From NCBI GenBank assembly GCA_002774425.1, contig PEYJ01000026.1, positions 1-36,570 of the forward strand: a DNA stretch of 36,570 nt, read 5' to 3'. A program made the position numbers and the translations under genes. The notes beneath the pieces are model-generated. The model had not been told where the DNA came from. It saw only the letters and a program-made list of their open reading frames with translations, and ran no database searches. Positions within the stretch are counted from its first letter, which is position 1. Each line of letters opens with the position of its first letter. Below, piece by piece: positions 6,317 to 14,884 of this stretch. The stretch is from Parcubacteria group bacterium CG08_land_8_20_14_0_20_48_21. GTDB lineage: Bacteria > Patescibacteriota > Patescibacteriia > UBA1544.

Positions 6317-8929
6317 ATGAAACCCCAGCAATTTACGACCAAGTCGCAAGAAGCACTTGCTGAAGCCCAGCAGCGCGCTTATGAAATGCAGCACGCCCGA
6401 ACGGATCCCGTGCATCTTTTTGTTGCGCTGTTACAACAGCACGAGGGACTGGTCTCTGCCATATTGCAGAAAATAGAAAAGAGCGTTACAACCATGCTAG
6501 AGATGACGGAACAGGCGGAAAAATTACTGCCCAAACTCGCAACGCCTGAAGAGCCGCAGCCATCCCCTGCCCTGATTGCCGTTTTACGCCAGGCGGAAAA
6601 AGAGGCAAAAAAAATGCATGACGACTATATCAGCGTAGAACATATTTTACTTGCCTATCTTGAAGTGCGTACGGATGTGACCCCCCTTCTGGATCGGTTG
6701 GGTATTACCAAAAAAGCGGTAGAAACAGCACTGCAAAATGTTCGCGGCAAAGAACGTGTTACTTCACAGAATCCGGAAAATTCCTACCAAGCACTGGAGA
6801 AGTATACGATCAATTTGACCGAACGCGCGCGGCGGGAAAAAATTGATCCGGTGATTGGCCGCGATGAAGAAGTCCGGCGTGTTATGCAGATTCTTTCCCG
6901 CCGCACCAAAAACAATCCGGTGTTGATTGGCGAAGCGGGAACGGGCAAAACCGCCATTGTGGAAGGTTTGGCGCAGCGGATAGCGGATGGCGATGTGCCG
7001 GAAACGCTTAAAAATAAAGAGTTGGTTATATTGGATCTTGCGGCTCTTGTTGCCGGGTCAAAGTTTCGCGGGGAATTTGAGGAACGGCTTAAATCTGTCG
7101 TAAAAAATATCCAGGAAAGCGGCGGCGTCTATATGCTCTTTATTGATGAGTTGCATACACTTGTTGGCGCCGGAGCGACTGAAGGTGCTATGGACGCGTC
7201 AAATATTTTAAAACCGGCATTAGCGCGCGGAGAACTCCACACCATTGGCGCAACAACGCTGAAAGAGTATCAAAAGTATATTGAGAAAGATGCGGCGCTT
7301 GAGCGGCGCTTTCAGCCGGTGTATGTTGCGGAACCCTCGCTAGAAGATACTATCGCCATTCTGCGCGGTATCAAGGAAAAATATGAAGTGCATCACGGTG
7401 TGCGTATTACCGACGGTGCGCTGATTGCGGCGGCAACACTTGCACAGCGTTATATTACGGATCGTTTTTTGCCTGACAAGGCGATAGATTTAATTGATGA
7501 GGCAACATCCGGTATTCGTATGGAGATTGACAGTCTGCCAACCGAGCTTGACCAATTGAAGCGCAAGGACACCAAGTTGGAAATTGAACGGCATTCGCTC
7601 GTAAAAGAAAAAGATACGGCATCCCAAGCACGGCTTAAGGAGTTAGACGAGGAACGCGCCAATCTCCAAGAAGAAATCAAGAAAATTGCCTTACGCTGGA
7701 AGCATGAAAAATCCTACATTGATGCCATGCGCGAGGCAACAAAAATAATTGACGCATTAAAGTCCCAGGCGGATATTGCGGAACGCGAGGGTGATCTGGC
7801 AAGCGTTTCCGAAATACGCTACGGAAAATTACCGGAGGCGGAAAAGAAATTACAAACGGCGCAGCAGAAACTGAATGAGCTGCAAAAGGACAGTGCCATA
7901 CTCAAAGAAGAAGTAACCGAAGAAGATATTGCGGAAGTTGTATCACGCTGGATCGGCGTTCCGGTGAGCAAGATGCTGAAGAGCGAAGCGGCGAAATTAG
8001 CCGAAACCGAGAAAATACTTGGCCGCCGCGTAGTTGGACAAACGGATGCCATTGCGGCCATTGCCAATGCGCTTCGCCGATCACGCGCGGGGTTGGCGGA
8101 AGCCGGACGACCCATGGGCTCATTTCTCTTTTTAGGGCCAACCGGTGTTGGTAAAACCGAAGTAGCGAAAGCGCTTGCGGAATTTCTCTTTCATGATGAG
8201 CAGGCCATGGTGCGCGTAGACATGTCCGAATATATGGAAAAGCACGCGGTAGCGCGGCTTATCGGCTCTCCACCCGGCTATGTAGGATACGAAGAAGGAG
8301 GTCAGCTGACGGAAGCCGTTCGTCGCCGTCCCTACAGCATATTGTTATTTGACGAAATTGAAAAAGCGCATCCCGACGTCTTTAATATCTTTCTGCAGAT
8401 TTTAGAGGATGGACGGCTTACCGATGCGAAAGGCAGAACAGTCAATTTTACGAACGCGGTATGCATTTTTACCTCCAACATCGGCAGTCAGGAAATACTG
8501 GACTCGACTTCCCCAACCGATGCGGCGCAAACGGATGCACATCTTGAGCACGTGATTGAACCGCTTATCAGAAACTACTTTAAGCCGGAATTTTTGAACC
8601 GGCTTGATGAGCAAATTATCTTTCACGCACTGACGGAGAAGCACTTGGAGAAGATTGTTGAGCTGCAACTTGCCCGCGTTACGCATCGTGCGGCTGCGCA
8701 AGGCATCACCTTGACGTTTTCTCAAAATGCGAAAATGTGGCTTGCAGAACAAGGGTACGATGCGGCGTACGGAGCGCGTCCCTTAAAGCGCCTCATTCAA
8801 CAAAAAGTTCTGGATCCGCTGTCACTCAAAATGATTGAGGGTACGTTTACGGAAGGGACTCGCGTTGAGGTTGAGGTGAACAAGGGCAAAGTGGCGCTTA
8901 TCAGTGCGCAAGCGGCAAAAACGAAATAG
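6317..8929 (+). CDS. clpB: ATP-dependent disaggregase ClpB
   Basis: Hsp100 AAA+ disaggregase that threads aggregated proteins through its hexameric pore with DnaK/DnaJ. The protein is 870 aa, full ClpB length. The N-domain (1-150) starts with the FTTKSQEAL repeat. NBD1 has Walker A GEAGTGKT (205-212) and Walker B FIDELH (275-280). A coiled-coil M-domain at about 410-525 separates ClpB from ClpC and ClpA. NBD2 has Walker A GPTGVGKT (607-614), the SPPGYVGY pore loop and [14 protein letters not shown] 6317 is chosen because the frame upstream runs through the promoter and CIRCE. No Shine-Dalgarno is present, and the 46-nt leader folds into the CIRCE hairpin. Regulation by HrcA is strongly suggested. 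Confidence 0.97.
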   Translation: MKPQQFTTKSQEALAEAQQRAYEMQHARTDPVHLFVALLQQHEGLVSAILQKIEKSVTTMLEMTEQAEKLLPKLATPEEPQPSPALIAVLRQAEKEAKKMHDDYISVEHILLAYLEVRTDVTPLLDRLGITKKAVETALQNVRGKERVTSQNPENSYQALEKYTINLTERARREKIDPVIGRDEEVRRVMQILSRRTKNNPVLIGEAGTGKTAIVEGLAQRIADGDVPETLKNKELVILDLAALVAGSKFRGEFEERLKSVVKNIQESGGVYMLFIDELHTLVGAGATEGAMDASNILKPALARGELHTIGATTLKEYQKYIEKDAALERRFQPVYVAEPSLEDTIAILRGIKEKYEVHHGVRITDGALIAAATLAQRYITDRFLPDKAIDLIDEATSGIRMEIDSLPTELDQLKRKDTKLEIERHSLVKEKDTASQARLKELDEERANLQEEIKKIALRWKHEKSYIDAMREATKIIDALKSQADIAEREGDLASVSEIRYGKLPEAEKKLQTAQQKLNELQKDSAILKEEVTEEDIAEVVSRWIGVPVSKMLKSEAAKLAETEKILGRRVVGQTDAIAAIANALRRSRAGLAEAGRPMGSFLFLGPTGVGKTEVAKALAEFLFHDEQAMVRVDMSEYMEKHAVARLIGSPPGYVGYEEGGQLTEAVRRRPYSILLFDEIEKAHPDVFNIFLQILEDGRLTDAKGRTVNFTNAVCIFTSNIGSQEILDSTSPTDAAQTDAHLEHVIEPLIRNYFKPEFLNRLDEQIIFHALTEKHLEKIVELQLARVTHRAAAQGITLTFSQNAKMWLAEQGYDAAYGARPLKRLIQQKVLDPLSLKMIEGTFTEGTRVEVEVNKGKVALISAQAAKTK

Positions 8930-8954
8930 GATACACAGAAATCAAGAGATATGG

Positions 8955-8960
8955 TATACT
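8955..8960 (+). promoter_or_regulatory. Extended -10 promoter of the secreted repeat protein
   Basis: TGGTATACT (8952-8960) is an extended -10 with no good -35 (TACACA at 8932-8937). The leader to ATG 8980 would be only about 13 nt. Readthrough from clpB, which ends 26 bp earlier, is possible. Confidence 0.45.
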
Positions 8961-8979
8961 GCATCACAGCATAGTACCT

Positions 8980-10656
8980 ATGTTTTTATTTGCACAGATT
9001 GTGAAAAACATTAAAAAAGCAGGGGTTTACGTTCTACTCTTTGCAGTGGTTTTTGTGCATTGTGCTCCTGGAGCCAAGGGTGCGGCAATATTTAATCCCG
9101 ACTATCTCTTAGCTGATGCTGAATTAACCGATACACTGTCCTTTCCGACCCCTGACCATGTACAAGCGTTTCTCTACGCCCGCCATAGCCCCCTCGCCTC
9201 GTACACCGAATCCATACATACGGATAATCTCTTTACCCTGATTGACGGCACCGCAACATTATTGAACGCGCAACGCGCGCTTCCCGCGAATGAACGGAGC
9301 GTTTCGCCGGTTCAAATTTTACAAAGCGCGTTTTTGCCTGATTATCCCGCACTCTACGGTGTTACCACCGATGAGCTTGCACTGGGCACCATAGCGGAAT
9401 TGCTCCGCGGTCCGAAAATAACCGCCGCGCAGCTGATATGGGAAGCCGGACAATACTACGGTATTTCACCAAAATTTCTGATTACCTTACTCCAAAAAGA
9501 ACAGAGCTTGGTGACCAGCGCAACGCTGACCACCGAACAGCTTGATTGGGCGATGGGCGCCGGAGCGTGTGATAGCTGTGATAAAACTGATGCAAAACGC
9601 CGTTTGGTGTACGCGGGTTTCTCAAAACAAATTGCGTGGGCGGCGCAAAAATATCATGAGTATCTGCAGGATATTGCCACGAAAGGCGCAACCATATCCG
9701 GCTGGGCTCCCGGCATCACCAAGACCACCGTTGATGGCATTACGGTAACGCCGGTAAATAGCGCCACGGCCGCACTGTATACGTATAATCCCTGGGTAGG
9801 AAAATACGGCGGAGGATCCGCGCGCTGGGGAGGTAATTCGCTGTTGTGGAAGCGATGGCAGGAATGGTTTCAAACGAGCTATCCTGACGGAAGTTTATTG
9901 CAGATTGCCGGTGAGCCTGGCGTATGGTATCTCTCGGGAAATGCAGTGCATCCGATTGCGTCAAAATCCGTACTGCTCTCAAGGTTTGGCGCGCGAGCGG
10001 AAAGAAGAATTCTGCAAGTTTCAGCAAACGATCTCACCCAATATCCCATAGGCGCGGCGCTTAAATTTCCCAATTATGCGGTAGTGGCAACCGGCCAGGG
10101 AGATAAATATTTACTGGTGGACGGCATGCGCAGAAAGTTCGCCGATGACGAAGCATTTCGTTCAATCGGCATCAATCCGGAAGAATTGGAAACGGTAACG
10201 CTTGAAGATATTGCCGGTTACGCTTCCGGCATACCGATAACCGGCGCATCCGTTTATCCGACAGGCATGCTGCTGCAGCATACGACGAGCGGCGGCGTGT
10301 ACTTTGTGCAGGACGGCATTAAACATCCGATTTGGTCACGGGATTTACTTGCGCTGCATTTTGAAGGAAAGTCCATTCTGCCCGCATCCCCCGAAGACCT
10401 GTCGGGCTATCCGGACGGCATGCCGGTAACTTTTCCTGATGGCGTACTCGTTAAATCAACCGATTCTCCGGTCGTCTACGTTATCTCCAATGGTTTGAAA
10501 CGGCCCATTGATACCGAAGATACGTTTTTAGGGCTTGGTTACCAATGGAGTAACGTCATTGTTGCACACACCCGCGTGCTTGATTTGCACCCGACGGGAG
10601 ATGTGGTGACTTTGCAAAAAGATGAAATTACTCTCGCGATAACTAGCAACCCATAA
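8980..10656 (+). CDS. Secreted lytic-transglycosylase-like protein with C-terminal surface repeats
   Basis: Exported protein of 558 aa. A signal segment (basic residues 9-13, hydrophobic 15-27) probably ends near residue 34. C28 does not sit in a proper lipobox. Residues about 145-300 resemble a lysozyme/SLT-like fold: YYGISPKFLITLLQKEQS places E174 where transglycosylases have their catalytic glutamate, and NPWVG and RWGGNSLLW follow. No family is assigned with certainty. Residues about 302-545 hold four diverged repeats of roughly 60-65 aa with cores like VWYLSGNAVHPI, YLLVDGMRRKF, VYFVQDGIKHPI and VYVISNGLKRPI, each followed by a conserved acidic or Gly-Tyr-Pro segment. They suggest a wall- or surface-binding module. 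It may remodel the wall together with the M23 hydrolase. Confidence 0.72.
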   Translation: MFLFAQIVKNIKKAGVYVLLFAVVFVHCAPGAKGAAIFNPDYLLADAELTDTLSFPTPDHVQAFLYARHSPLASYTESIHTDNLFTLIDGTATLLNAQRALPANERSVSPVQILQSAFLPDYPALYGVTTDELALGTIAELLRGPKITAAQLIWEAGQYYGISPKFLITLLQKEQSLVTSATLTTEQLDWAMGAGACDSCDKTDAKRRLVYAGFSKQIAWAAQKYHEYLQDIATKGATISGWAPGITKTTVDGITVTPVNSATAALYTYNPWVGKYGGGSARWGGNSLLWKRWQEWFQTSYPDGSLLQIAGEPGVWYLSGNAVHPIASKSVLLSRFGARAERRILQVSANDLTQYPIGAALKFPNYAVVATGQGDKYLLVDGMRRKFADDEAFRSIGINPEELETVTLEDIAGYASGIPITGASVYPTGMLLQHTTSGGVYFVQDGIKHPIWSRDLLALHFEGKSILPASPEDLSGYPDGMPVTFPDGVLVKSTDSPVVYVISNGLKRPIDTEDTFLGLGYQWSNVIVAHTRVLDLHPTGDVVTLQKDEITLAITSNP

Positions 10657-10711
10657 CTCTGCTGCAACAAAAAAAATGTTGTAAGTCTTTGGTTGTGCGT
10701 TGTGCGTTGAC

Positions 10712-11515
10712 ATGCCTTTTGTTTTTACCGCACTGGTACCCCATGCACCTGCTTCACTTGATTCTCTTGCCGGTACACAAGTTGCATTACTCAAAAAAAC
10801 ACGGGAAGCCATGACGAAACTTTCCTTTGAAATCTACGCTGCAAAGCCGGATGTGCTCTTAGTGCTCTCACCGCACGGTAAAATTCTTGAAGATGCGGTG
10901 AGTATCAATACCGCGCCTGAATTTGAGGGAAATCTTGAAACATTCGGCGATCATGGCACGAGATGCGTCTACCCCGGCGCAGTCGGTTTTGCGCATCAAA
11001 TTAAGGAACCTTTGGAAACGCGGTACCACATCGCACTCATTCATGAACCCGTACTGGACTATGGGACGACCATACCCCTGTTACATCTCTTGCGCGATAA
11101 TCGCATACCGCTCGTACCCATCTATCCTTCGCTCCGTTCATTGGATGAACATTTTGCAATCGGCACAGAGCTTCAGGAAACGATTCTCAAAACCAATAAG
11201 CGCATTGCTATCGTCGTAACGGGCGATCTTGCGCACCATCATCACGCAGATGCGCAAAAGAAAAAACGTAAAGGAGAAACATCGGAAGCGGCGCGGCTTT
11301 TTGACACGCGCATACAGGCGTTGCTGGTAAAGCGCGATAGTGAGGCGCTGCTCGCGATTCCCGGGGAGGAAATGGTTGCTTCGGGTTCTTGCTTGTTTCG
11401 TCCCCTGGCTCTTTTTTTGGGTATCGTGCGGCATATAAATTTTACGGTTGAAACCCTTGCTTATGAAATTGCGCAGGATGTAGGCTATGTGACGATGTAT
11501 TTTCAACTGTTGTGA
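10712..11515 (+). CDS. MEMO/LigB-superfamily protein (AmmeMemoRadiSam B / class III extradiol dioxygenase-like)
   Basis: A 267-aa single-domain protein of the LigB/MEMO superfamily. Recognised elements are VPHAP with H11, LSPHG with H55, LDYGTTIPL (115-123) and GDLAHHHH (171-178). These are positions that bind iron in extradiol dioxygenases and are partly kept in MEMO. The exact reaction is unknown. In many bacteria the MEMO-like protein partners an AMMECR1 domain and a radical SAM enzyme, and neither is seen here. ATG 10712 is chosen because it begins the conserved FTALVPHAP strand. The stop codon overlaps a possible GTG start of priA (GTGA), so the two are probably translationally coupled. 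No Shine-Dalgarno. Confidence 0.8.
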   Translation: MPFVFTALVPHAPASLDSLAGTQVALLKKTREAMTKLSFEIYAAKPDVLLVLSPHGKILEDAVSINTAPEFEGNLETFGDHGTRCVYPGAVGFAHQIKEPLETRYHIALIHEPVLDYGTTIPLLHLLRDNRIPLVPIYPSLRSLDEHFAIGTELQETILKTNKRIAIVVTGDLAHHHHADAQKKKRKGETSEAARLFDTRIQALLVKRDSEALLAIPGEEMVASGSCLFRPLALFLGIVRHINFTVETLAYEIAQDVGYVTMYFQLL

Positions 11516-11517
11516 CC

Positions 11518-13383
11518 ATGTACGCTTCACTCATTCCGTTGAGAAAACTTCCCGCATCGCTCGTGAGCACGTTCACGTATAACGTCCCCAAAGAACTTGA
11601 GGGGCGTTTGTGTCTTGGGCAGCTCGTGGAAGCTCCTTTCCGCGCGACGCAGCTTCCCATGGTGGTTTGGGAACTTTCTCATGCGTTGCCCGATACGCCT
11701 CGCCAAGAGTTGAAATCAGTATCCCGCGTGCTCACGTTGCACCCCATACTTACGGTCGCGCAGCACACCTTAGTGCAGTGGATGCGTGAAACGTACGCGG
11801 TGCATGAGGCAACGTTGCTCAAACGCATACTCCCCGAGCTCACGAAGCACACGGTTGGGGATTATGCACAGGCGCGAACATTGACGCGCACATACCCGAC
11901 CGCATCTCCCTTCGTAAAATCGGTGTTTGTGCAAGCGCCATCAGCGCCTTTTCTCTCCCCACGACTTGATGCCATGTTACAAGAAACAGCGCGCGGCGAC
12001 CATAGCGCGCTCCTGCTCGTTCCCAATCTTTTTGCGCTTGCCGCGCTTGAGGATGAATTGCGGCACCGCGGATACCACTATCTCGTCGTGCACGGTGATC
12101 TCTCACCAACCGCGTACCGCGCGCTCTATGCGGCGGTCACCCTACAAGAGTCGCGAATCGTTATCGGCACACGCAAAGCGCTTTTTTTGCCTTACGGAAA
12201 TTTACGCGCGGTGATACAGTTTTGCGCAAATGACCCTTCGTATAAACAGTGGGATATGAAACCCCGCTACCGCACGCGTGATGTGGCACAAAAACTCTGT
12301 GCGCTGCATGGGAGTATGTTTGTTCGCCAGGATGTCTATCCGGGCGTTGAAGATATTCCGCTCATGAAAAATGGACAGCAGGATATTATCGCACAAACGT
12401 ATCAGTGGAAACCCCTGCGCGTTGTCAGCCAGGCTGCGGGAAAGCGTGACACCATACCGGAGGCGATACTCCATGCAATTGACCAGACGCTTGCGCAAGG
12501 CAGACAGGCAATGCTCATTTCGTATGGTACCGATCACGGGTCCGTGCTCGTCTGTAAAGATTGCGGTTGGAAGCCCCTGTGCCCTGCGTGCGATGCCGTG
12601 CTGTTTGTAGCGAAGGGTAGCACGCTCGCCTGCCGTTGGTGTACCCATCAGAGAGCGGTTCCTGTTGTTTGCGCGACGTGCAAAAGCGCGCATCTTGTTG
12701 AACGCATGCCCAAGGCAACAAACTTTCTGCGAGACCTTCGGCGGCGCTTTCCCCTGGCACGTATTGCGGCTGGAGAGACAGATCAAGTGATGACCTATGC
12801 AACAAGTACAAAATTATTCAAAGATTGGAAGAGGGGCTTGTTGGATATACTCGTAGGAGGGCCGCATCTGGCATACGGTTGGTTGTTGCCCCAAACCGCA
12901 TTTTGCAGTATACTCTCGTTTGAATCCTTGCTCGGCCAGCCCGGCTACCAGTCCCGAGAACATGCCTTTTTCTTTGTGGAACGTTTGCGTTCAATTGGCA
13001 AAGAGCTATCTCTCGTCGCGCGTAATCCGGAACATGAGTTGTTTCAGTATCTTGGAGAAGGCGGTCACAAAATCTTTTTTACGAAAGAGCTGAACGAAAG
13101 AAAGGAGTTAGGATATCCGCCGTATACAAAACTTTTGTCCTGTACGACGCGTGCCATACGGGAAAGCGTCGTAACCGAACGGCTTGCGGCTCTGGCACAT
13201 GCCCTTGACGCGAGCCTGAAAGACAGAAGCGCGCATCGCTATGTAACGCATGCTCCCTACGTAAAAAAAAGATCCATGTATTTTGGAACGCTCACCATAA
13301 AGTACGCCGAAACATTTGTATTACCTCGCATGCTCTATGGCGAAGAGTGGGTCGTAGATCCGTATCCGGAAAATATTTTATGA
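11518..13383 (+). CDS. priA: Primosomal protein N' (PriA) with degenerate helicase motifs
   Basis: PriA replication-restart protein (621 aa) that appears unable to act as a helicase. The N-terminal DNA-binding domain (MYASLIPL, FTYNVP) and the eight zinc cysteines are intact: C346, C349, C355, C358, C372, C375, C385, C388. VIGTRKALFLP (215-225) and SYKQ (241-244) anchor the alignment. Walker A (GVTGSGKT) is replaced by sequence around FVQAPSAPFL (137-146). The DEEH box reads QFCAND (234-239). The motif V region reads VGGPHLAYGW instead of GTQM...KGHDF, and the GRAGR motif VI is gone. Actinobacterial PriA proteins are known to lack helicase motifs, so a structural loader role is plausible. ATG 11518 is preferred; GTG 11512 would overlap the previous stop. 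Confidence 0.88.
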   Translation: MYASLIPLRKLPASLVSTFTYNVPKELEGRLCLGQLVEAPFRATQLPMVVWELSHALPDTPRQELKSVSRVLTLHPILTVAQHTLVQWMRETYAVHEATLLKRILPELTKHTVGDYAQARTLTRTYPTASPFVKSVFVQAPSAPFLSPRLDAMLQETARGDHSALLLVPNLFALAALEDELRHRGYHYLVVHGDLSPTAYRALYAAVTLQESRIVIGTRKALFLPYGNLRAVIQFCANDPSYKQWDMKPRYRTRDVAQKLCALHGSMFVRQDVYPGVEDIPLMKNGQQDIIAQTYQWKPLRVVSQAAGKRDTIPEAILHAIDQTLAQGRQAMLISYGTDHGSVLVCKDCGWKPLCPACDAVLFVAKGSTLACRWCTHQRAVPVVCATCKSAHLVERMPKATNFLRDLRRRFPLARIAAGETDQVMTYATSTKLFKDWKRGLLDILVGGPHLAYGWLLPQTAFCSILSFESLLGQPGYQSREHAFFFVERLRSIGKELSLVARNPEHELFQYLGEGGHKIFFTKELNERKELGYPPYTKLLSCTTRAIRESVVTERLAALAHALDASLKDRSAHRYVTHAPYVKKRSMYFGTLTIKYAETFVLPRMLYGEEWVVDPYPENIL

Positions 13384-13422
13384 CGGTATAACTCATGCAC
13401 CGCATGCGGTACCTCGCTCCGT

Positions 13423-13908
13423 ATGATCAGAAAAATAATTACCAAAGACATTCCCGGTATTCGGGAAAAATCAAAAGAACTCCCTAAAGAATTTTTATCT
13501 ACAACTGCTTTTCAGCGGCTGCTTGTGGATATGGAAGAAACCATGTATGCAACGGACGGTGTCGGTATAGCCGCTTCCCAGATTGGAGAAAATATCCGCG
13601 TAGCGCTCGTGACCGATGAGCGGAAAAAATTATTTCTCATCAACCCGAAGATCATTTGGTCCTCTTGGAGAAAAGTATGGGGTGAAGAGGGGTGTTTGTC
13701 GGTTCCTGGTCTATTTGGCATGGTACGCCGCGCTTCCAGCATTCGGGTAACCGCATTGAATACGGAAGGTGCGGATCATACGTTTGACGCGAAAGGGTTT
13801 TTTGCGCGCGTGATTCAGCATGAATTGGATCATTTGGACGGCATACTTTTCATTGATCGTGCAAAAGACTTGCACGAAGTGAAGGAATCTCACGACCATG
13901 CGCTCTAA
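13423..13908 (+). CDS. def: Peptide deformylase
   Basis: Metalloenzyme that removes the N-formyl group from nascent proteins at the ribosome. All three motifs are intact: GVGIAASQ (46-53), EGCLS (89-93) with metal ligand C91, and QHELDH (132-137) with H133, catalytic E134 and H137. The length of 161 aa is usual for bacterial PDF. ATG 13423 follows priA by 39 bp without a Shine-Dalgarno. The downstream fmt gene starts at or across its stop codon, the common def-fmt pairing in which Fmt adds and Def removes the formyl group. Confidence 0.96.
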   Translation: MIRKIITKDIPGIREKSKELPKEFLSTTAFQRLLVDMEETMYATDGVGIAASQIGENIRVALVTDERKKLFLINPKIIWSSWRKVWGEEGCLSVPGLFGMVRRASSIRVTALNTEGADHTFDAKGFFARVIQHELDHLDGILFIDRAKDLHEVKESHDHAL

Positions 13909-13909
13909 T

Positions 13910-14884
13910 ATGCAGCCCACGCGCGTCATATTTTTTGGCACAGGAAACTTTGCGGTTTCCTCTTTGCGCTATATGGCGAAAGATACGCGGTACGACGTTA
14001 TGCTGGTGGTAACCCAACCGGACCGTCCCCAAGGAAGAAAACAAGAGTATATTCCCTCTCCGGTTAAACAAGCAGCACTGCGACTCGGGTTGGAGGTGTG
14101 GCAACCGGAAAGCATAAAAGAAGCAATAGCTCTTGCGCGCATACGGTCATACCAACCCGATGTCATGGTGCTGGCTTCCTATGGTAAAATTTTATCTCAA
14201 GAGATTTTAGACATTGCGCCTCATGGCATACTGAACCTCCATGGTTCACTCTTACCGCAATTGCGCGGCGCATCACCCATACAGACGGCTATTGCGCAGG
14301 GTTACCAAGAAACCGGTGTGACGCTCATGGTAATGGATAATAAAATGGATCATGGTCCCTTATTGGCACAGCAGGCGCTAACGTTAACGGGGAAAGAAAC
14401 CACGCCTGAACTGGAGACGCTGCTTGCTGATATTGGAGCGGAACTTTTACGAAAGCATTTGCAAAACTATCTTGACGGTACGTTGGCAGCACAAGAACAA
14501 CGTCACCACGCGGCAACTTTTTGCCAACGCATTAAAAAGGAAGATGGGATTATTGACTGGGAAAAAAGCGCGGTTGACCTTGAACGGCATCTGCGCGCCT
14601 ACACCCCCTGGCCGGGAAGCTACACGTATTGGAAGGGTAAAAAATTGACTCTCCATAAAGCGTTGGTTTCGCACGAGCAATCCCCTCTTTCCCCGGGTAC
14701 GGTGTATGCAATGCCATCCCCGAGTAGCCGGGGATCTCTTGCAAAAATAGCCATCTCCTGCGGAAAAGGGTCTCTTGTTGTTGAAGAAGTGCAGCTGGAA
14801 GGAAAAAAACTTTTACCCATTGAAGCATTTATGCGCGGATGCCCGAAATTTGTTGGCGGGATTTTGTTAAGAGCGCCACAGTGA
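13910..14884 (+). CDS. fmt: Methionyl-tRNA formyltransferase
   Basis: Transfers a formyl group from 10-formyl-tetrahydrofolate to Met-tRNA-fMet. The Rossmann start RVIFFGTGNFAVSSL is typical. The catalytic signature LNLHGSLLPQLRGASPIQ carries N109 and H111, with D147 in MVMDNKMDHGP. A C-terminal OB-like tRNA-binding domain follows from about residue 205. Start: ATG 13910 is one base after the def stop and gives the family-typical N-terminus. ATG 13898, overlapping def by 11 bp, is the alternative. The last 56 bp overlap the 3' end of the convergent polymerase gene on the other strand. Confidence 0.95.
   Translation: MQPTRVIFFGTGNFAVSSLRYMAKDTRYDVMLVVTQPDRPQGRKQEYIPSPVKQAALRLGLEVWQPESIKEAIALARIRSYQPDVMVLASYGKILSQEILDIAPHGILNLHGSLLPQLRGASPIQTAIAQGYQETGVTLMVMDNKMDHGPLLAQQALTLTGKETTPELETLLADIGAELLRKHLQNYLDGTLAAQEQRHHAATFCQRIKKEDGIIDWEKSAVDLERHLRAYTPWPGSYTYWKGKKLTLHKALVSHEQSPLSPGTVYAMPSPSSRGSLAKIAISCGKGSLVVEEVQLEGKKLLPIEAFMRGCPKFVGGILLRAPQ

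Noticed and set aside
10665-10681. CAACA/TGTTG hairpin after the secreted repeat protein as terminator
   Set aside because: The stem is only 5 bp and no T-run follows.
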